Assembly: GCF_900048895.1 (NCBI RefSeq)
Contig: NZ_LT160640.1
Coordinates: 1,442,758 to 1,506,757 of the forward strand
Source of the DNA: Neglectibacter timonensis
GTDB lineage: Bacteria; Bacillota; Clostridia; Oscillospirales; Acutalibacteraceae
Length of the DNA: 64,000 nt
Direction of reading: 5' to 3'
The notes below the pieces were generated by a model. It worked only from the letters and a program-made list of their open reading frames with translations. It was not told the DNA's origin and made no database searches. A program made the position numbers and the translations under genes. Shown here one piece after another: positions 24,181-33,911 of this stretch. The first letter of the stretch is position 1. Each line of letters starts with the position of its first letter.

Positions 24181-25911
24181 TTAAGCAGGCACGTATCTGC
24201 CGCGGTGGGCTTCCCTCACCTGTCGGCGGTAATGGGACAAGAGCTCCTGCATTCCGTCCCATCCTGCCGCTTTACTGTTCTGGCATAGCTTTTCCTCCAT
24301 CAGATGAACCTGAATCACCAGACTGTAATAGAGCTGTTTATCCGCGTTTTCCTGACGGCAGACCTTGACCAGCAGTCCGCAGGCCTCCCCATACTTTTTC
24401 CAAAGCTGAGCGCTTGCATTTTTGCGGCGATAGGGCAGAACCACACAGTTGGCGATCCAGGCAAGCAGTATTCCTACCGCGACATAGCCGATCCGGATCA
24501 TAATGATGCCGCCCACCTGTCCCCAGCCGAAGCTGCTGAGATAGACTGCGCCGCCCAGAGCCCCTACCGTAGAACAGGCAAAGGTTCCCGTATAGCCGGA
24601 AAAGTAAAACGAAAGATATCCGGAAAGCATCATCAGCAAGCTCCTTGCCTGTACCGAAGGTACCAGGGAAAAAACCAGCAGGCTTATCAGGGTTCCAATG
24701 AGCGTGGCCGCAAATCTCTTTTTGGCCTTTCCCCCCACATCCTCCGCATAGGGCAGAGAGACGGATGCAACAGTGAACAGCAGCCATTTTCCATGGGGAA
24801 GCTGCAGCGCCTGCACAGCGAAAGTAGATAGTGCCAGCAAAACCGCCACCCGCAGGGCGTAAACTACACGAACCTGACTGAGATTCAACGCCGCTTTGCA
24901 GCGCACCCAAAAAGAGAGCGCCGTCTTTTGATACCGGGTACGCTCCTGCCTCTGGGTCATGCGCACCAACTGTTCCCGCAGGTAGGTAAGCGCTCGGAAA
25001 AATTCTTCTCCGGTCTGATCCTCGGAGCCAGCCACAAAGCATTCCCGTTTCAGTACCGGAGGCTCCCCCTTCTTTTTTTCCAGAAACATCCGGCATTCCT
25101 CAAGCCAAAGTAGGATTTCCCGAAGCAGATTTTCCCTCTCAGGCGTCACGGAACCTTCCAGGCCGTACAGGAGCAGGATCAGATGCTCCAGGCCCCTTCC
25201 TGCATCGATGGCGGCAAAGCTGGCGTCTGACACACAGAGCACCCGTTTGCGCCTCTCATAGACAATCCGGATGAGTTCGCATAAATTTTCCCGAACCTGC
25301 TCCGGATCATCCGGCTTCCCCTTTCCCTCCAACAGACAGCGGATACAGTCCTCCGCCTCATCCAAAATCCCGGTCAATGAGCTGCGCACTACATCGTGTA
25401 CCCGATGTCCGCCCATGATAAACTGGTAGAGCATGACGCACACCGCCCCCGTCAGTACACCGGCCAAACGCTTCGGCAGCTGTTCCGGCGTAACAGGGGA
25501 GATAAATACAAGGAACAGATAGGAAAGAATATAGGGAAAGTAGAGGTGGCTGGCATACTCATAGGTAAAGGCATACAGAATCAGAAAAATCATGGCAAGG
25601 TTAATGGGGAGAGCTGCCAGCGGACCCAAAGCCCCCACAAAACTGGCCGCAGTGGCCATAAGTATCAGTACAAATGCTTGTGTCAGAAAATGTTTGACCG
25701 GCCTCGATGTCAAATCTCGTGCCATGGACGCCGCCATCAAAATGGTAAAAATCACCCCGACTATGGAATTTTCTATCCCGAATACGGCTTGAAACACATT
25801 GACAAAAATCAGGATAAAGACCATATCCAGAGTTGCAAAACGGAAATTTTTGCAGATACTCGCCCTTACCCTCTGAACTGCACTTGTTATTTTTTCTCGT
25901 CTCAATGGCAT
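24181..25911 (-). CDS. FUSC / aromatic-acid exporter family membrane protein
   Basis: 576 residues from MPLRREKITSAVQ; GGGGAAGG directly upstream supports this start over the longer open frame. Two blocks of transmembrane helices (about residues 25-160 and 355-490) are each followed by a long cytoplasmic helical part, the double layout of the FUSC/ArAE family of fusaric-acid and aromatic-acid efflux proteins. The middle part has ILDEAEDCIRCLLEGK and the RTRYQKTALSFWVR join before the second membrane block. Substrate unknown. It is a single gene with its own terminator. Confidence 0.85.
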   Translation of the reverse strand: MPLRREKITSAVQRVRASICKNFRFATLDMVFILIFVNVFQAVFGIENSIVGVIFTILMAASMARDLTSRPVKHFLTQAFVLILMATAASFVGALGPLAALPINLAMIFLILYAFTYEYASHLYFPYILSYLFLVFISPVTPEQLPKRLAGVLTGAVCVMLYQFIMGGHRVHDVVRSSLTGILDEAEDCIRCLLEGKGKPDDPEQVRENLCELIRIVYERRKRVLCVSDASFAAIDAGRGLEHLILLLYGLEGSVTPERENLLREILLWLEECRMFLEKKKGEPPVLKRECFVAGSEDQTGEEFFRALTYLREQLVRMTQRQERTRYQKTALSFWVRCKAALNLSQVRVVYALRVAVLLALSTFAVQALQLPHGKWLLFTVASVSLPYAEDVGGKAKKRFAATLIGTLISLLVFSLVPSVQARSLLMMLSGYLSFYFSGYTGTFACSTVGALGGAVYLSSFGWGQVGGIIMIRIGYVAVGILLAWIANCVVLPYRRKNASAQLWKKYGEACGLLVKVCRQENADKQLYYSLVIQVHLMEEKLCQNSKAAGWDGMQELLSHYRRQVREAHRGRYVPA

Positions 25912-26108
25912 CCTTCCCCTTTCTACAACTATTTTAGCATGCAGAAAAACGGGATACAAGAACGCCTCCTTGGCCTCAATTCTGTAAACTTTTTGTGAAT
26001 GAGCCCGTATGCGCCGCAGCATCTGGAACGGCTTTGTTTTACAGTTTGGATCGGCGTCTGGATATTTCCGGCCAGCAGCTCATGATAGGAGCCCGCTTCG
26101 GCCGGCAT

Positions 26109-27008
26109 TCAGAAAAGCGCCGCATTGATTGCAGCAATGGCTCCGTCTGCCACGGCCGTGGCGGCCTGACGCACCTGCTTGACCCTGATATCTCCCACGG
26201 CGTATACACCGGGCAGCTCCGTTTCCATCTTGTCATTGACCGGGATGTATCCCTCCGCCAGCTCCAGCTCCGGATACAGCTCCGTATTGGGAGCAGCCCC
26301 TGCGTAAACGAAGATGCCGCAGCCCGGATCTTCCCGCCAGAAAGTACTACCATCTCTCACATCTGTAAGTTCCAGCTTCTCTATCCTGCCTTTCCCTGCC
26401 ACGGCGGTGAGCCGGGTGTGAAGTTTTACTTCAATATTGCCCGCAGCTTTGACCTTCTGCTGGAACTCCGAAATGGCGCCCAGGGTTTCTTCAAAATGGA
26501 GAACCGTCACCTTTTCCGCCAGCCCAGAGAGGTAAATGGCCTCCTTAACCGCTCCATCAGCCCCGCCCACCACATAGACATGGCGTCCGCGGTATTGTTC
26601 CCCATCCCTGGCCGCGTTCATATTCATTCCCAGTCCGGTAAGCTCTTCTTCTCCGGGAATGTTCAGCCGGTTTGGGGTGGTACCGTTTGCCAGGATCACT
26701 CTGCCCGCCTCGTAAACATGCCCTTCTGTAAAAATTTTCTTGACCTCACCCTTCAGACGTACTCCCGTCACCCGTTCGTAGACCAGCTCCACACCCGATT
26801 TCTCCGTCTGACGCTTCAAGCGGGCCGCAAAGCTTCTTCCTGTCTCGCTTTCCAATATTCCAGCATAATGGGTCACTGTGGAAACTTTTCCGATTACGCC
26901 TCCCACCGCTTCCTGCTCCAACACAAGCACGGTTTTTCCGCGGCTCGCTCCATAAATAGCCGCGCTGACTCCCGCCGGTCCGGCTCCGATCACTGCAATA
27001 TCATACAT
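26109..27008 (-). CDS. Thioredoxin-reductase-like FAD/NAD(P) oxidoreductase lacking the CxxC
   Basis: 299 residues from MYDIAVIGAGPAGVSAAIYG. FAD-binding GxGxxG is intact, GGADGA stands at the NAD(P) site (usually GGGDSA), and VYAVGDIRVKQVRQAATAVADGAIA is the C-terminal FAD contact. The redox-active pair C-x-x-C-D-G of thioredoxin reductases is absent: the matching segment reads NMNAARDGEQYRG. It therefore cannot reduce thioredoxin in the usual way; a ferredoxin/flavodoxin-NADP reductase-like or alkyl-disulfide partner role is possible. AAAGGAGGAAAAACC precedes the ATG. Confidence 0.85.
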   Translation of the reverse strand: MYDIAVIGAGPAGVSAAIYGASRGKTVLVLEQEAVGGVIGKVSTVTHYAGILESETGRSFAARLKRQTEKSGVELVYERVTGVRLKGEVKKIFTEGHVYEAGRVILANGTTPNRLNIPGEEELTGLGMNMNAARDGEQYRGRHVYVVGGADGAVKEAIYLSGLAEKVTVLHFEETLGAISEFQQKVKAAGNIEVKLHTRLTAVAGKGRIEKLELTDVRDGSTFWREDPGCGIFVYAGAAPNTELYPELELAEGYIPVNDKMETELPGVYAVGDIRVKQVRQAATAVADGAIAAINAALF

Positions 27009-27413
27009 GGTTTTTCCTCCTTTTATTCGGCGGCCGTTCAAAACCATAAGACTTTCCGGTACCTGCTGTCAGGAGTGATCTCCGTCTAACATCATGTCCA
27101 GGGATTTCTTCCGCCTTTTCTTTCAAAAGCATATCATATTTATTTCATCATGAAAAATTATATATTATTATTTGATTATAAATTTCATTAATGCTCATTC
27201 CACTTCTCCATCCTGTAGTTTCACCGCCAAAGGAGTGTATGCCTCCCCTCACAGCAATCTTTGCCAAAACAGCTTTCTAAAAAAGAGAGCCCTTGAATTC
27301 GACCTTTTACGGCCAAATTCAAGGGCTTTTTCTACAATTTTTTGAGGGTCTGTTTAGCGGTAGTCGCTTTCTCTTTTTAAGAATACATTTTGTTTTCCGA
27401 TTTCTGCTTTGCT
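27009..27413. other. Intergenic region, AT-rich, with a terminator
   Basis: No gene supported. Bases 27120-27200 are very AT-rich and probably hold the promoter of the flavoprotein gene. The rest holds the terminator of the cyclic-di-GMP operon (27279-27333). Confidence 0.5.
27279..27333 (-). terminator. Terminator of the cyclic-di-GMP operon
   Basis: GCCCTTGAATT pairs with AATTCAAGGGC; on the minus strand the stem is followed by TCTCTTTTTT. It lies about 80 bases past the last stop codon of the operon. On the plus strand TTTTTCT also follows, so it may work both ways. Confidence 0.8.
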
Positions 27414-29459
27414 TTAATGGTCCATGGGCGAAAGTACGCTCAGCAGCCTTCGCATGGAATCGTCGTAAAAACAGTACCGGTTCTTTCCGCCTTTCTTTGC
27501 AGCATACAGCGCCTGATCCGCCGCATGGAACAAGGTATCATAATCCGCGCCATTTTCCGGGGCCAGCGCAATCCCCATGCTTACAGATACCTGAAAGGAC
27601 TGATACCCGCTGTAAAGCGCCCTGAATATGCGGTCAACCACTGGTCTCACATCTCCCTGATATGCTAAAAACAACAGGAATTCATCCCCGCCGACCCGGG
27701 CGGCAATATCACTGCTCCGTACGCTTTTCCGCACAATATCCGCCACATGCTTCAGTACTTGATCCCCAAACATATGGCCGAACCGATCATTGGCATCCTT
27801 AAAATTATCCAAATCAAACAGGGCCAGAGCGGTATGCGCTCCTTTTATATCCAGCGCCTTGGACACCGTCTTTTTTGCTGACGCCTGATTGTGAAGCTTG
27901 GTCAGGGGATCCTGTTCAGCCAGCTTCTTCAGGCGGTTCATCTGAAGACGTTCTTCATGGACATCCATAAACTTGCCGATGATACTGACTACCTTGCCCT
28001 CCTCCTCGTTCTCCCAGAGGGGCCTGGCCACCGCCTTGAACCATCTAGGTTCACCCTTGACCTGCAGGCAGTAAGAGACGCTTACAATGGGCCTTTCCGC
28101 TGTCGCACGGCGGAGACGCCGCTTGAGATCTGCAAAATCATCACGAGAGAAAACACGGCCCAGTTCCTCATTCTCCTCCGGATGCTCCAACAGCACACTC
28201 AGTCCCAGCAACTGAGCCCCCCATTCTGAGAGGGTGAGCAGATCACTTTGAAAGCTGTACTCAAACTGGATTTCATTGGACATGGACGCAAAAAATTGGT
28301 ATCTGGTGCGCTCCTGGTCCAGCAGTGTCAGCGTACGGCTTGAAACCTTGCCGTTGGCGATCATCTGTGTGGAGAGTTCCTGGATGCTGGCCTCGGAAAC
28401 CCCTCTGAGAGAGCGGAGTTTGAGTTCCTCCTCCAGGCGGGGGCCCACCTGCTGCAGGCACTCCAGCAGAAGAGGGTTAAACGAGCCGCATTCTCCGTTG
28501 AGGATCATCTGCATCGCTTCTTCATGGGAATAGGCCGGTTTGTATACGCGCACACTGGTCAGGGCATCGTAGACATCTGCCAAAGCCACAACCTGCGCCT
28601 CTATTGGAATCTTCTCCCCCTTCAGCCCATCCGGGTATCCGCGTCCGTCATAACGTTCATGGTGCCAACGGCAGATATTGTAGGCTACCTGAATCAGTTC
28701 CTCCCGGTGCCGCTGCAGGGCTTCTTCCATGATTTGTCCACCTATCGCACTGTGGGTCTTCATCACCTCAAACTCCTCCGGCGTCAGCCGGCCCGGCTTA
28801 TTCAGGATTTCTTCCGGAATGGAGATTTTTCCCACATCGTGCAGGGCGGAAGCGTTGACAATCAGGGCGATCTGAGCGGCCGTGAGAGGGTAGCGGTCCG
28901 TTATCTCCTGCAGCTTTCGCAGCAGAATCTCCGTCAGGATACGGATATGCAGAACATGCAGTCCGCTTTCTCCATTTCGGAATTCCACGATATTGGACAA
29001 GATTTCCACCATCAGGAAATTATTTTGCTCCTTCTCCACGATCTGCTCCGCCACCAAACTTTCCAGCGCTTTTTGCTTGGAATAAAGCATAATCGTATTG
29101 CGCACGCGGCGCTGCACCGTCTTTTCATCAAAAGGACGGCTGATATAATCTGTGGCGCCCAAATCATAGGCATGGTCAATATAGGCAGAGGCGGTCTCCG
29201 ATGATATGGTGATAACGGGGATACGTTCAATCCAATCATTCTTACTCATAAGGGTCAGTACTTCAAAGCCGTCCATTTCCGGCATGATAATATCCAGCAG
29301 TACCAATGAAATCCCATCGTGCAGCTGGTACAGCAGCTTGGCCGCTTCCAGCCCGTTTTCCGCTTCCAGAATCTCATAATCCTCCTGAAGCATATCCGCG
29401 AGCATGGACCGGTTCATCTCCGTGTCGTCCACAATCAATATCTTGCCTTGTTTTCCCAT
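27414..29459 (-). CDS. Response regulator with HD-GYP, PAS and GGDEF domains
   Basis: 681 residues. Residues 5-120: receiver domain (ILIVDDTEMNRSML, phospho-Asp in LVLLDIIMPEMDG). Residues about 150-340: HD-GYP phosphodiesterase with HDVGK, THSAIGG, HHERYDGRGYP and ALADVYDALTS, all metal ligands present. Residues about 385-505: PAS-like. Residues about 515-670: GGDEF with RSSD-x5-GGDEF, so both the active site and the inhibitory site look intact. It can in principle both make and break cyclic-di-GMP. Last gene of a four-gene operon; the receiver could be fed by the Hpt protein just upstream. Confidence 0.93.
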   Translation of the reverse strand: MGKQGKILIVDDTEMNRSMLADMLQEDYEILEAENGLEAAKLLYQLHDGISLVLLDIIMPEMDGFEVLTLMSKNDWIERIPVITISSETASAYIDHAYDLGATDYISRPFDEKTVQRRVRNTIMLYSKQKALESLVAEQIVEKEQNNFLMVEILSNIVEFRNGESGLHVLHIRILTEILLRKLQEITDRYPLTAAQIALIVNASALHDVGKISIPEEILNKPGRLTPEEFEVMKTHSAIGGQIMEEALQRHREELIQVAYNICRWHHERYDGRGYPDGLKGEKIPIEAQVVALADVYDALTSVRVYKPAYSHEEAMQMILNGECGSFNPLLLECLQQVGPRLEEELKLRSLRGVSEASIQELSTQMIANGKVSSRTLTLLDQERTRYQFFASMSNEIQFEYSFQSDLLTLSEWGAQLLGLSVLLEHPEENEELGRVFSRDDFADLKRRLRRATAERPIVSVSYCLQVKGEPRWFKAVARPLWENEEEGKVVSIIGKFMDVHEERLQMNRLKKLAEQDPLTKLHNQASAKKTVSKALDIKGAHTALALFDLDNFKDANDRFGHMFGDQVLKHVADIVRKSVRSSDIAARVGGDEFLLFLAYQGDVRPVVDRIFRALYSGYQSFQVSVSMGIALAPENGADYDTLFHAADQALYAAKKGGKNRYCFYDDSMRRLLSVLSPMDH

Positions 29460-29480
29460 AGCGTCTCTCTTTCCCTGTTA

Positions 29481-29837
29481 TCAGCCTTGCAAGAACTTTC
29501 GGATGCATTCTGTGACAATCTGGTAATCCTTTTTTACCTGTTCCAGCATCGATGCGGACGCTTCCGTCAAAGCGCCGCCCCGCAGTTCCTCCGCCAGCGC
29601 TGCAGATGAGGTATACAGCACCGTCAACCCCAGGTTCATACAGATGCCTTTCAGGGAATGGGCGGCGCGAAACGCCTCCCGGCCATCTCCCTTTTCGTAG
29701 GCCTCACACAGCAGGGAAAAGCTTGTATCTTCCGGGATCTTTCCAAGAAACCGCTTTACCCGGTCCTCATTTCCCAACCTGCGAAGCACATCCCCATAGT
29801 CAGCGCCCATATTGGTATAGCACTCTTCTATTGTCAT
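29481..29837 (-). CDS. Hpt (histidine phosphotransfer) domain protein
   Basis: 118 residues, a single four-helix Hpt domain. The phospho-accepting His lies in FRAAHSLKGICMNLG. A lone Hpt protein relays phosphate between a hybrid kinase and a receiver. Here it stands between an EAL protein and a receiver-HD-GYP-GGDEF protein, with 16- and 21-base gaps, but no histidine kinase gene is in the window. AATGGAGGAAATCCGGA precedes the ATG. Confidence 0.9.
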   Translation of the reverse strand: MTIEECYTNMGADYGDVLRRLGNEDRVKRFLGKIPEDTSFSLLCEAYEKGDGREAFRAAHSLKGICMNLGLTVLYTSSAALAEELRGGALTEASASMLEQVKKDYQIVTECIRKFLQG

Positions 29838-29853
29838 TCCGGATTTCCTCCAT

Positions 29854-31710
29854 TCATTCTAAAAGTAAATGTGACAGCAGTCCTTCATACTCCTCCTGCG
29901 GCATAGGCCTGTAGAACACATATCCTTGGACATAATCACAACCAAATTCTTTCAGCTGCTCCACCTGCTCTTCAGATTCCACTCCCTCTGCCACCGTGCG
30001 GATATGGAACTTCCGAACAAGGTCAATCACGCTGTGCGCCAATTCCAGATCCTGCTCTCTTCCATCCTCATCCACAAAGAAAAGCCGGTCAATTTTCAGC
30101 ACATCCACCGGCAGGTTTTTGAGCAGGCTCAGTGAAGAGTACCCTTTTCCAAAATCATCAATGGAACAGGAAAAGCCAGCCTTTTTCAGCTCCCCCACCG
30201 TTTTGAGCAGCAGGGGGATATTGTCCACCAGGATGGACTCTGTAAACTCTATCTCAAGCAGTTCCGGCGGAATTTCATAGCGATCCCGTATTTCCACATA
30301 GCGGTGAACGAAATCCTGGTCGTAAAACTGGAGGCGGGAAACATTCACTGAAACCGGCAGGGCCTTTTTCCCTTCCAGCAAGAGGCGGTGCAGCCAGCGG
30401 CATACCTCTTCAAAAACATATTGGTCCAGCCGGTTAATCATGAATTTTCGCTCGAAAACCGGGATAAAAAGGTCCGGGGACACAATATTCCCCTCTGCGC
30501 TGCGCCAGCGGACAAGCGCTTCTGAACAGGCGATCTGCCCGGTACTGAGCAGTACCTTAGGCTGATAAAACACCTCAAACTCATGGGCATCCAATGCCTC
30601 CTGAATCCGATTTTCAATCCTCTTTTCCGCCCATAGGCGTTGGCGTATCTTTTCGTTGTAATAAACATAGTTGGGATTTGTTCCATTTTTAACCGTCTTG
30701 CGTGCGAAATTGGCCCGATCCAAAAAGCCGTCGATATTGAGGGCTTCCACCACGTCCTCCACGCAACAAATACCGCAGCAGGTGGAGATACTCTGCCCGT
30801 TCCGGCTTCGGGTAAGATACTCCTCGATCTCCCGGTCCGCACGGCGCTGCCGGACCGTAATCTCCCCCTTTTCCCGATAGCGCAGCAAAAGCACAAAATT
30901 GTCTGCAGCCACCCTGCCGAAAAGCTCGCCCTCCCGCATCTCCGCGCTGAGAATCCCGCCGTAGTGAGCGAGAACGTCGTCCCCGAAAGTGTAACCGTAA
31001 ACATCATTAAAGTATTTGAAATCGGCGAAATCCGTATACAGCACGGCATAATGATCCTCACGCTGCTGTTCCAGCAGCCGCTGCGCCTCTTCCCGAAAGA
31101 TGTCCATCTGGTAAGCGCCGGTCAGCGGGTCCCTTTTCGCCAGATCATTCAGTTTCTCGTTCGTGCTCTCCAGGAGCAGCAGCTTCTTGGCATACGCCCA
31201 GAAGATAAAGGACCAGGTCAGCAGCATAATCCCGAACATGCCGGCACAGATCAGCAGAAGTTTCTGGCTCTGTCCCGAGGAATAGGCCTCCGCGGAAAAG
31301 ACCGTTTTATTCGCCTGCTCAAAATACGCCTCGCTGGTTTCCAGCAGCATAGCGCCGTCCTCCAGACCAGCCCGGTATGCGGAGATGCTCTCCCTCACGT
31401 CTTCCCACATCCGGTTGAGCTCCGTCAAATCTTCCTGATACCGTGCATCACGGGGGGAAGGAAGGCCATAGGCTCCCTCTTCCCCATTCAACTCCAGCAA
31501 AATCCCATCCAGATATTCCAGAATATCATCCCGCGCAAACCCCTCCAGCTCCAGCTTGACCAGGCGCTGCGTGGCTCCGCGCACAATCCCCACATAATTG
31601 ATCAGCTTCCCATAGGATTGAATCTGAACAACTGTATGTATCGTGATGACACCCAGCAGCAAAAGGGAGAGAAACAGCAGAGCCAGCCCGCCCTTCAAGC
31701 GACCTTTCAT
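29854..31710 (-). CDS. Membrane sensor with degenerate GGDEF and active-type EAL domain
   Basis: 618 residues. One transmembrane helix near residue 10-27, an extracytoplasmic helical sensor of about 125 residues, a second membrane helix around 152-172, a GGDEF-like domain (about 180-330) and an EAL domain (about 360-610). The GGDEF motif has become AADNF (FGRVAADNFVLLL), so it cannot make cyclic-di-GMP but may still bind GTP. The EAL domain has SEALVRW, DDFGKGYSSL, KIDRLF and AEGVESEEQ, so phosphodiesterase activity is likely. The start overlaps the stop of the upstream gene (ATGA). Confidence 0.92.
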   Translation of the reverse strand: MKGRLKGGLALLFLSLLLLGVITIHTVVQIQSYGKLINYVGIVRGATQRLVKLELEGFARDDILEYLDGILLELNGEEGAYGLPSPRDARYQEDLTELNRMWEDVRESISAYRAGLEDGAMLLETSEAYFEQANKTVFSAEAYSSGQSQKLLLICAGMFGIMLLTWSFIFWAYAKKLLLLESTNEKLNDLAKRDPLTGAYQMDIFREEAQRLLEQQREDHYAVLYTDFADFKYFNDVYGYTFGDDVLAHYGGILSAEMREGELFGRVAADNFVLLLRYREKGEITVRQRRADREIEEYLTRSRNGQSISTCCGICCVEDVVEALNIDGFLDRANFARKTVKNGTNPNYVYYNEKIRQRLWAEKRIENRIQEALDAHEFEVFYQPKVLLSTGQIACSEALVRWRSAEGNIVSPDLFIPVFERKFMINRLDQYVFEEVCRWLHRLLLEGKKALPVSVNVSRLQFYDQDFVHRYVEIRDRYEIPPELLEIEFTESILVDNIPLLLKTVGELKKAGFSCSIDDFGKGYSSLSLLKNLPVDVLKIDRLFFVDEDGREQDLELAHSVIDLVRKFHIRTVAEGVESEEQVEQLKEFGCDYVQGYVFYRPMPQEEYEGLLSHLLLE

Positions 31711-33911
31711 TGCTTTTCCTCCTGTTGCCCTTTGTATTCCGTGATGTCATAACAAGAAAGCAGATACGCCTCACGCTCATCCCAGCACAGGATTCCCGTA
31801 TGAACTTTCATCCACATATGATACTGCGGAATATAGCATTCCGCAGGCTCCTGCTTACAAAGCGGACAATGTGCGCAAGGCGTCTCGCTGCCAAAAAAGG
31901 CTTGATGGCACGTATTCCCCGTTCGTACCAGGGGATCCATCTCTCTGGCCTTCCGGTTCAGGTACAGCAGTTCCCGGCTTTGCATGTCCACGACATAGAG
32001 ATAGGCCTCCTGTGCGTCTAAAAGAGCCTTCATCTGCTGGGCCGCCTGCCTATCCCTGTCCGAGGCGCGTCTTTTCTGCAGGAAAACGGCGAGCATCCTG
32101 GCGACCAGGGAGAGGGTTTCCACCTCTTCTTTGGTCCACAGCCGCTTACCAGTACATTCATCAAATCCCACAAACCCGTGAAGCCTTTCTCCCTCACGAA
32201 TCGCGCACTGCAAGGTGGAACGGATGCCCTGCGCCTCCAAAAACGCCGCCTGCTTCGGAGAAAGTGTGTGGATGTCTCTGCAGTAAAAGACAGAACTATC
32301 CCTGTAAAGCTTTTCAAAATGATCCAACTCTGCGTAGGAGAGATGCTGCAGGCGATCTTTCTCCGGCTCGATTCCGCTGTTGCACCATTCATAGGTATTA
32401 TCGCAATACCGCCCGTCCGGGGTGCTTTCAAAGATATAGGCGCGGCTCACGTCAAACCGTTTTCCTATAATCTCCAGAATAAGTCCCAGTGCGTGTTCCA
32501 AATCCCGAGAGTCAAACAAAATCTGGAACACATAGCCGATCAAATCAGATGGAACGGCCGATTGATTGGAATCGATTGACGTTCCGGCTGAGACATAGCC
32601 CGTATTCTCCACGGAGACAGCGTTTTCCCTGTCGTACAGCACGTACCGATCCTTCCCCCTGCTCTTTGCACGATAAAGGGCCTGGTCCGCACAGCGGTAA
32701 AGGGTCTGGTAATCTGTGCCATCCTCCGGATACCGGGCAATTCCCACACTGCAGGTGATCTCCAGCGCCTGCTTGTCCTGCCGAAAGAGCTGCCGGAACA
32801 TTTGCAAGAGCTCTTCCGCCTTCTTTTCAACTGCGAAAGGAGGGATGCCTTTTAAAAACAGGATAAATTCATCCCCACCGATCCGGCCGACCACATCGCT
32901 CTGCCGAAGCAGTTTCTTCATGCCGGACGCTATCTCAGACAACACCGCGTCCCCATATAGATGGCCGTTGGTATCGTTGACATGTTTAAAATTATCGGTG
33001 TCCACCATAATCAACGCACAGGAAACCGCCGGCTCCGACGCGAGAAAAGTTTTGACCTGCAGTTCCGTCTCCATCCGGTTATACAGGCCTGTGAGGGCAT
33101 CCCGCTCCGCCCGCTGCTTCAATTCATCAATTGCCTTTTTCTGCTCGTCTATATCGGCGATGACCCCCACCGCCTTTACCGGTTTACCGCTCTCGTCAAA
33201 CTGGTCGGTGACACGAATCCGGCACCAGGGATACTCCCCATCTGCCTTCTGAATCCGGAGATCCGCCGAAGAAAAGGGGATCCCCCGGTAGGCCCCGGTC
33301 AACAGCTGCCGCAGTACCGGAATATCATCGGAATGCACATGGCTGTTCAGCAGCAGCCTATCCTTCACCTGCGTGCGTATGGGCTCATATCCAAACCGCT
33401 TTTCCCAGTTGGAGGAGAAGACCAGGGTATCCTCCCGGATATCCCATTCAAAAATGACGTCCGTGGTCTGATCCATAATAATCTGATGGCGTTCCAGGGA
33501 AAGACGCAGTTCTTCACGGACCTTCCTGTTCTCGGTGATATCCACCAACACACAGAAAAACCGCTCCTTCTCCCCCGCACAGGAGATCATCTGGCTGTTG
33601 TCCAGCACCCATTTATAGCTTCCATCCCGGCAGAACACCCTGTATTCCAGCGCAACTCTTTTTTTCAGAAGAAGCTGCTCCGCCACCTGCTTCACAACGC
33701 TCTGACGGTCTTCGGGGTGGATCATCTGCATATATTGATTCTCAAATTGCTCCTGCAGTTCCTGCTTCGTATAACCGAACAATTCCAAAAATCCCTGATT
33801 GACTTCTACCAGGGTATAGGCTTCATCATTCAAGTGCTGCTGCACGCCCCCAGGGATATTATCCAGCAGCATCTGGTATGCTTCCCTTTGTCCGCCGCAT
33901 CCTTCGTTCAT
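31707..33911 (-). CDS. PAS-PAS-GGDEF-GAF diguanylate cyclase
   Basis: 734 residues. PAS at about 12-125 (VEVNQGFLELFGYTKQEL, IHPEDRQSVV), a second PAS at about 140-265 (IIMDQTTDVIFEWDI, HSDDIPVLRQLLTG), GGDEF at about 275-430 with RQSD-x5-GGDEF (inhibitory and active sites), then a GAF-like domain (about 455-620, ISRAYIFESTPDG-type region) and a last short PAS-like piece with several Cys (CHQAFFGSETPCAHCPLC). No membrane segment. It is the first gene of the operon and the only clear cyclase besides the last gene. Confidence 0.92.
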   Translation of the reverse strand: MNEGCGGQREAYQMLLDNIPGGVQQHLNDEAYTLVEVNQGFLELFGYTKQELQEQFENQYMQMIHPEDRQSVVKQVAEQLLLKKRVALEYRVFCRDGSYKWVLDNSQMISCAGEKERFFCVLVDITENRKVREELRLSLERHQIIMDQTTDVIFEWDIREDTLVFSSNWEKRFGYEPIRTQVKDRLLLNSHVHSDDIPVLRQLLTGAYRGIPFSSADLRIQKADGEYPWCRIRVTDQFDESGKPVKAVGVIADIDEQKKAIDELKQRAERDALTGLYNRMETELQVKTFLASEPAVSCALIMVDTDNFKHVNDTNGHLYGDAVLSEIASGMKKLLRQSDVVGRIGGDEFILFLKGIPPFAVEKKAEELLQMFRQLFRQDKQALEITCSVGIARYPEDGTDYQTLYRCADQALYRAKSRGKDRYVLYDRENAVSVENTGYVSAGTSIDSNQSAVPSDLIGYVFQILFDSRDLEHALGLILEIIGKRFDVSRAYIFESTPDGRYCDNTYEWCNSGIEPEKDRLQHLSYAELDHFEKLYRDSSVFYCRDIHTLSPKQAAFLEAQGIRSTLQCAIREGERLHGFVGFDECTGKRLWTKEEVETLSLVARMLAVFLQKRRASDRDRQAAQQMKALLDAQEAYLYVVDMQSRELLYLNRKAREMDPLVRTGNTCHQAFFGSETPCAHCPLCKQEPAECYIPQYHMWMKVHTGILCWDEREAYLLSCYDITEYKGQQEEKQ

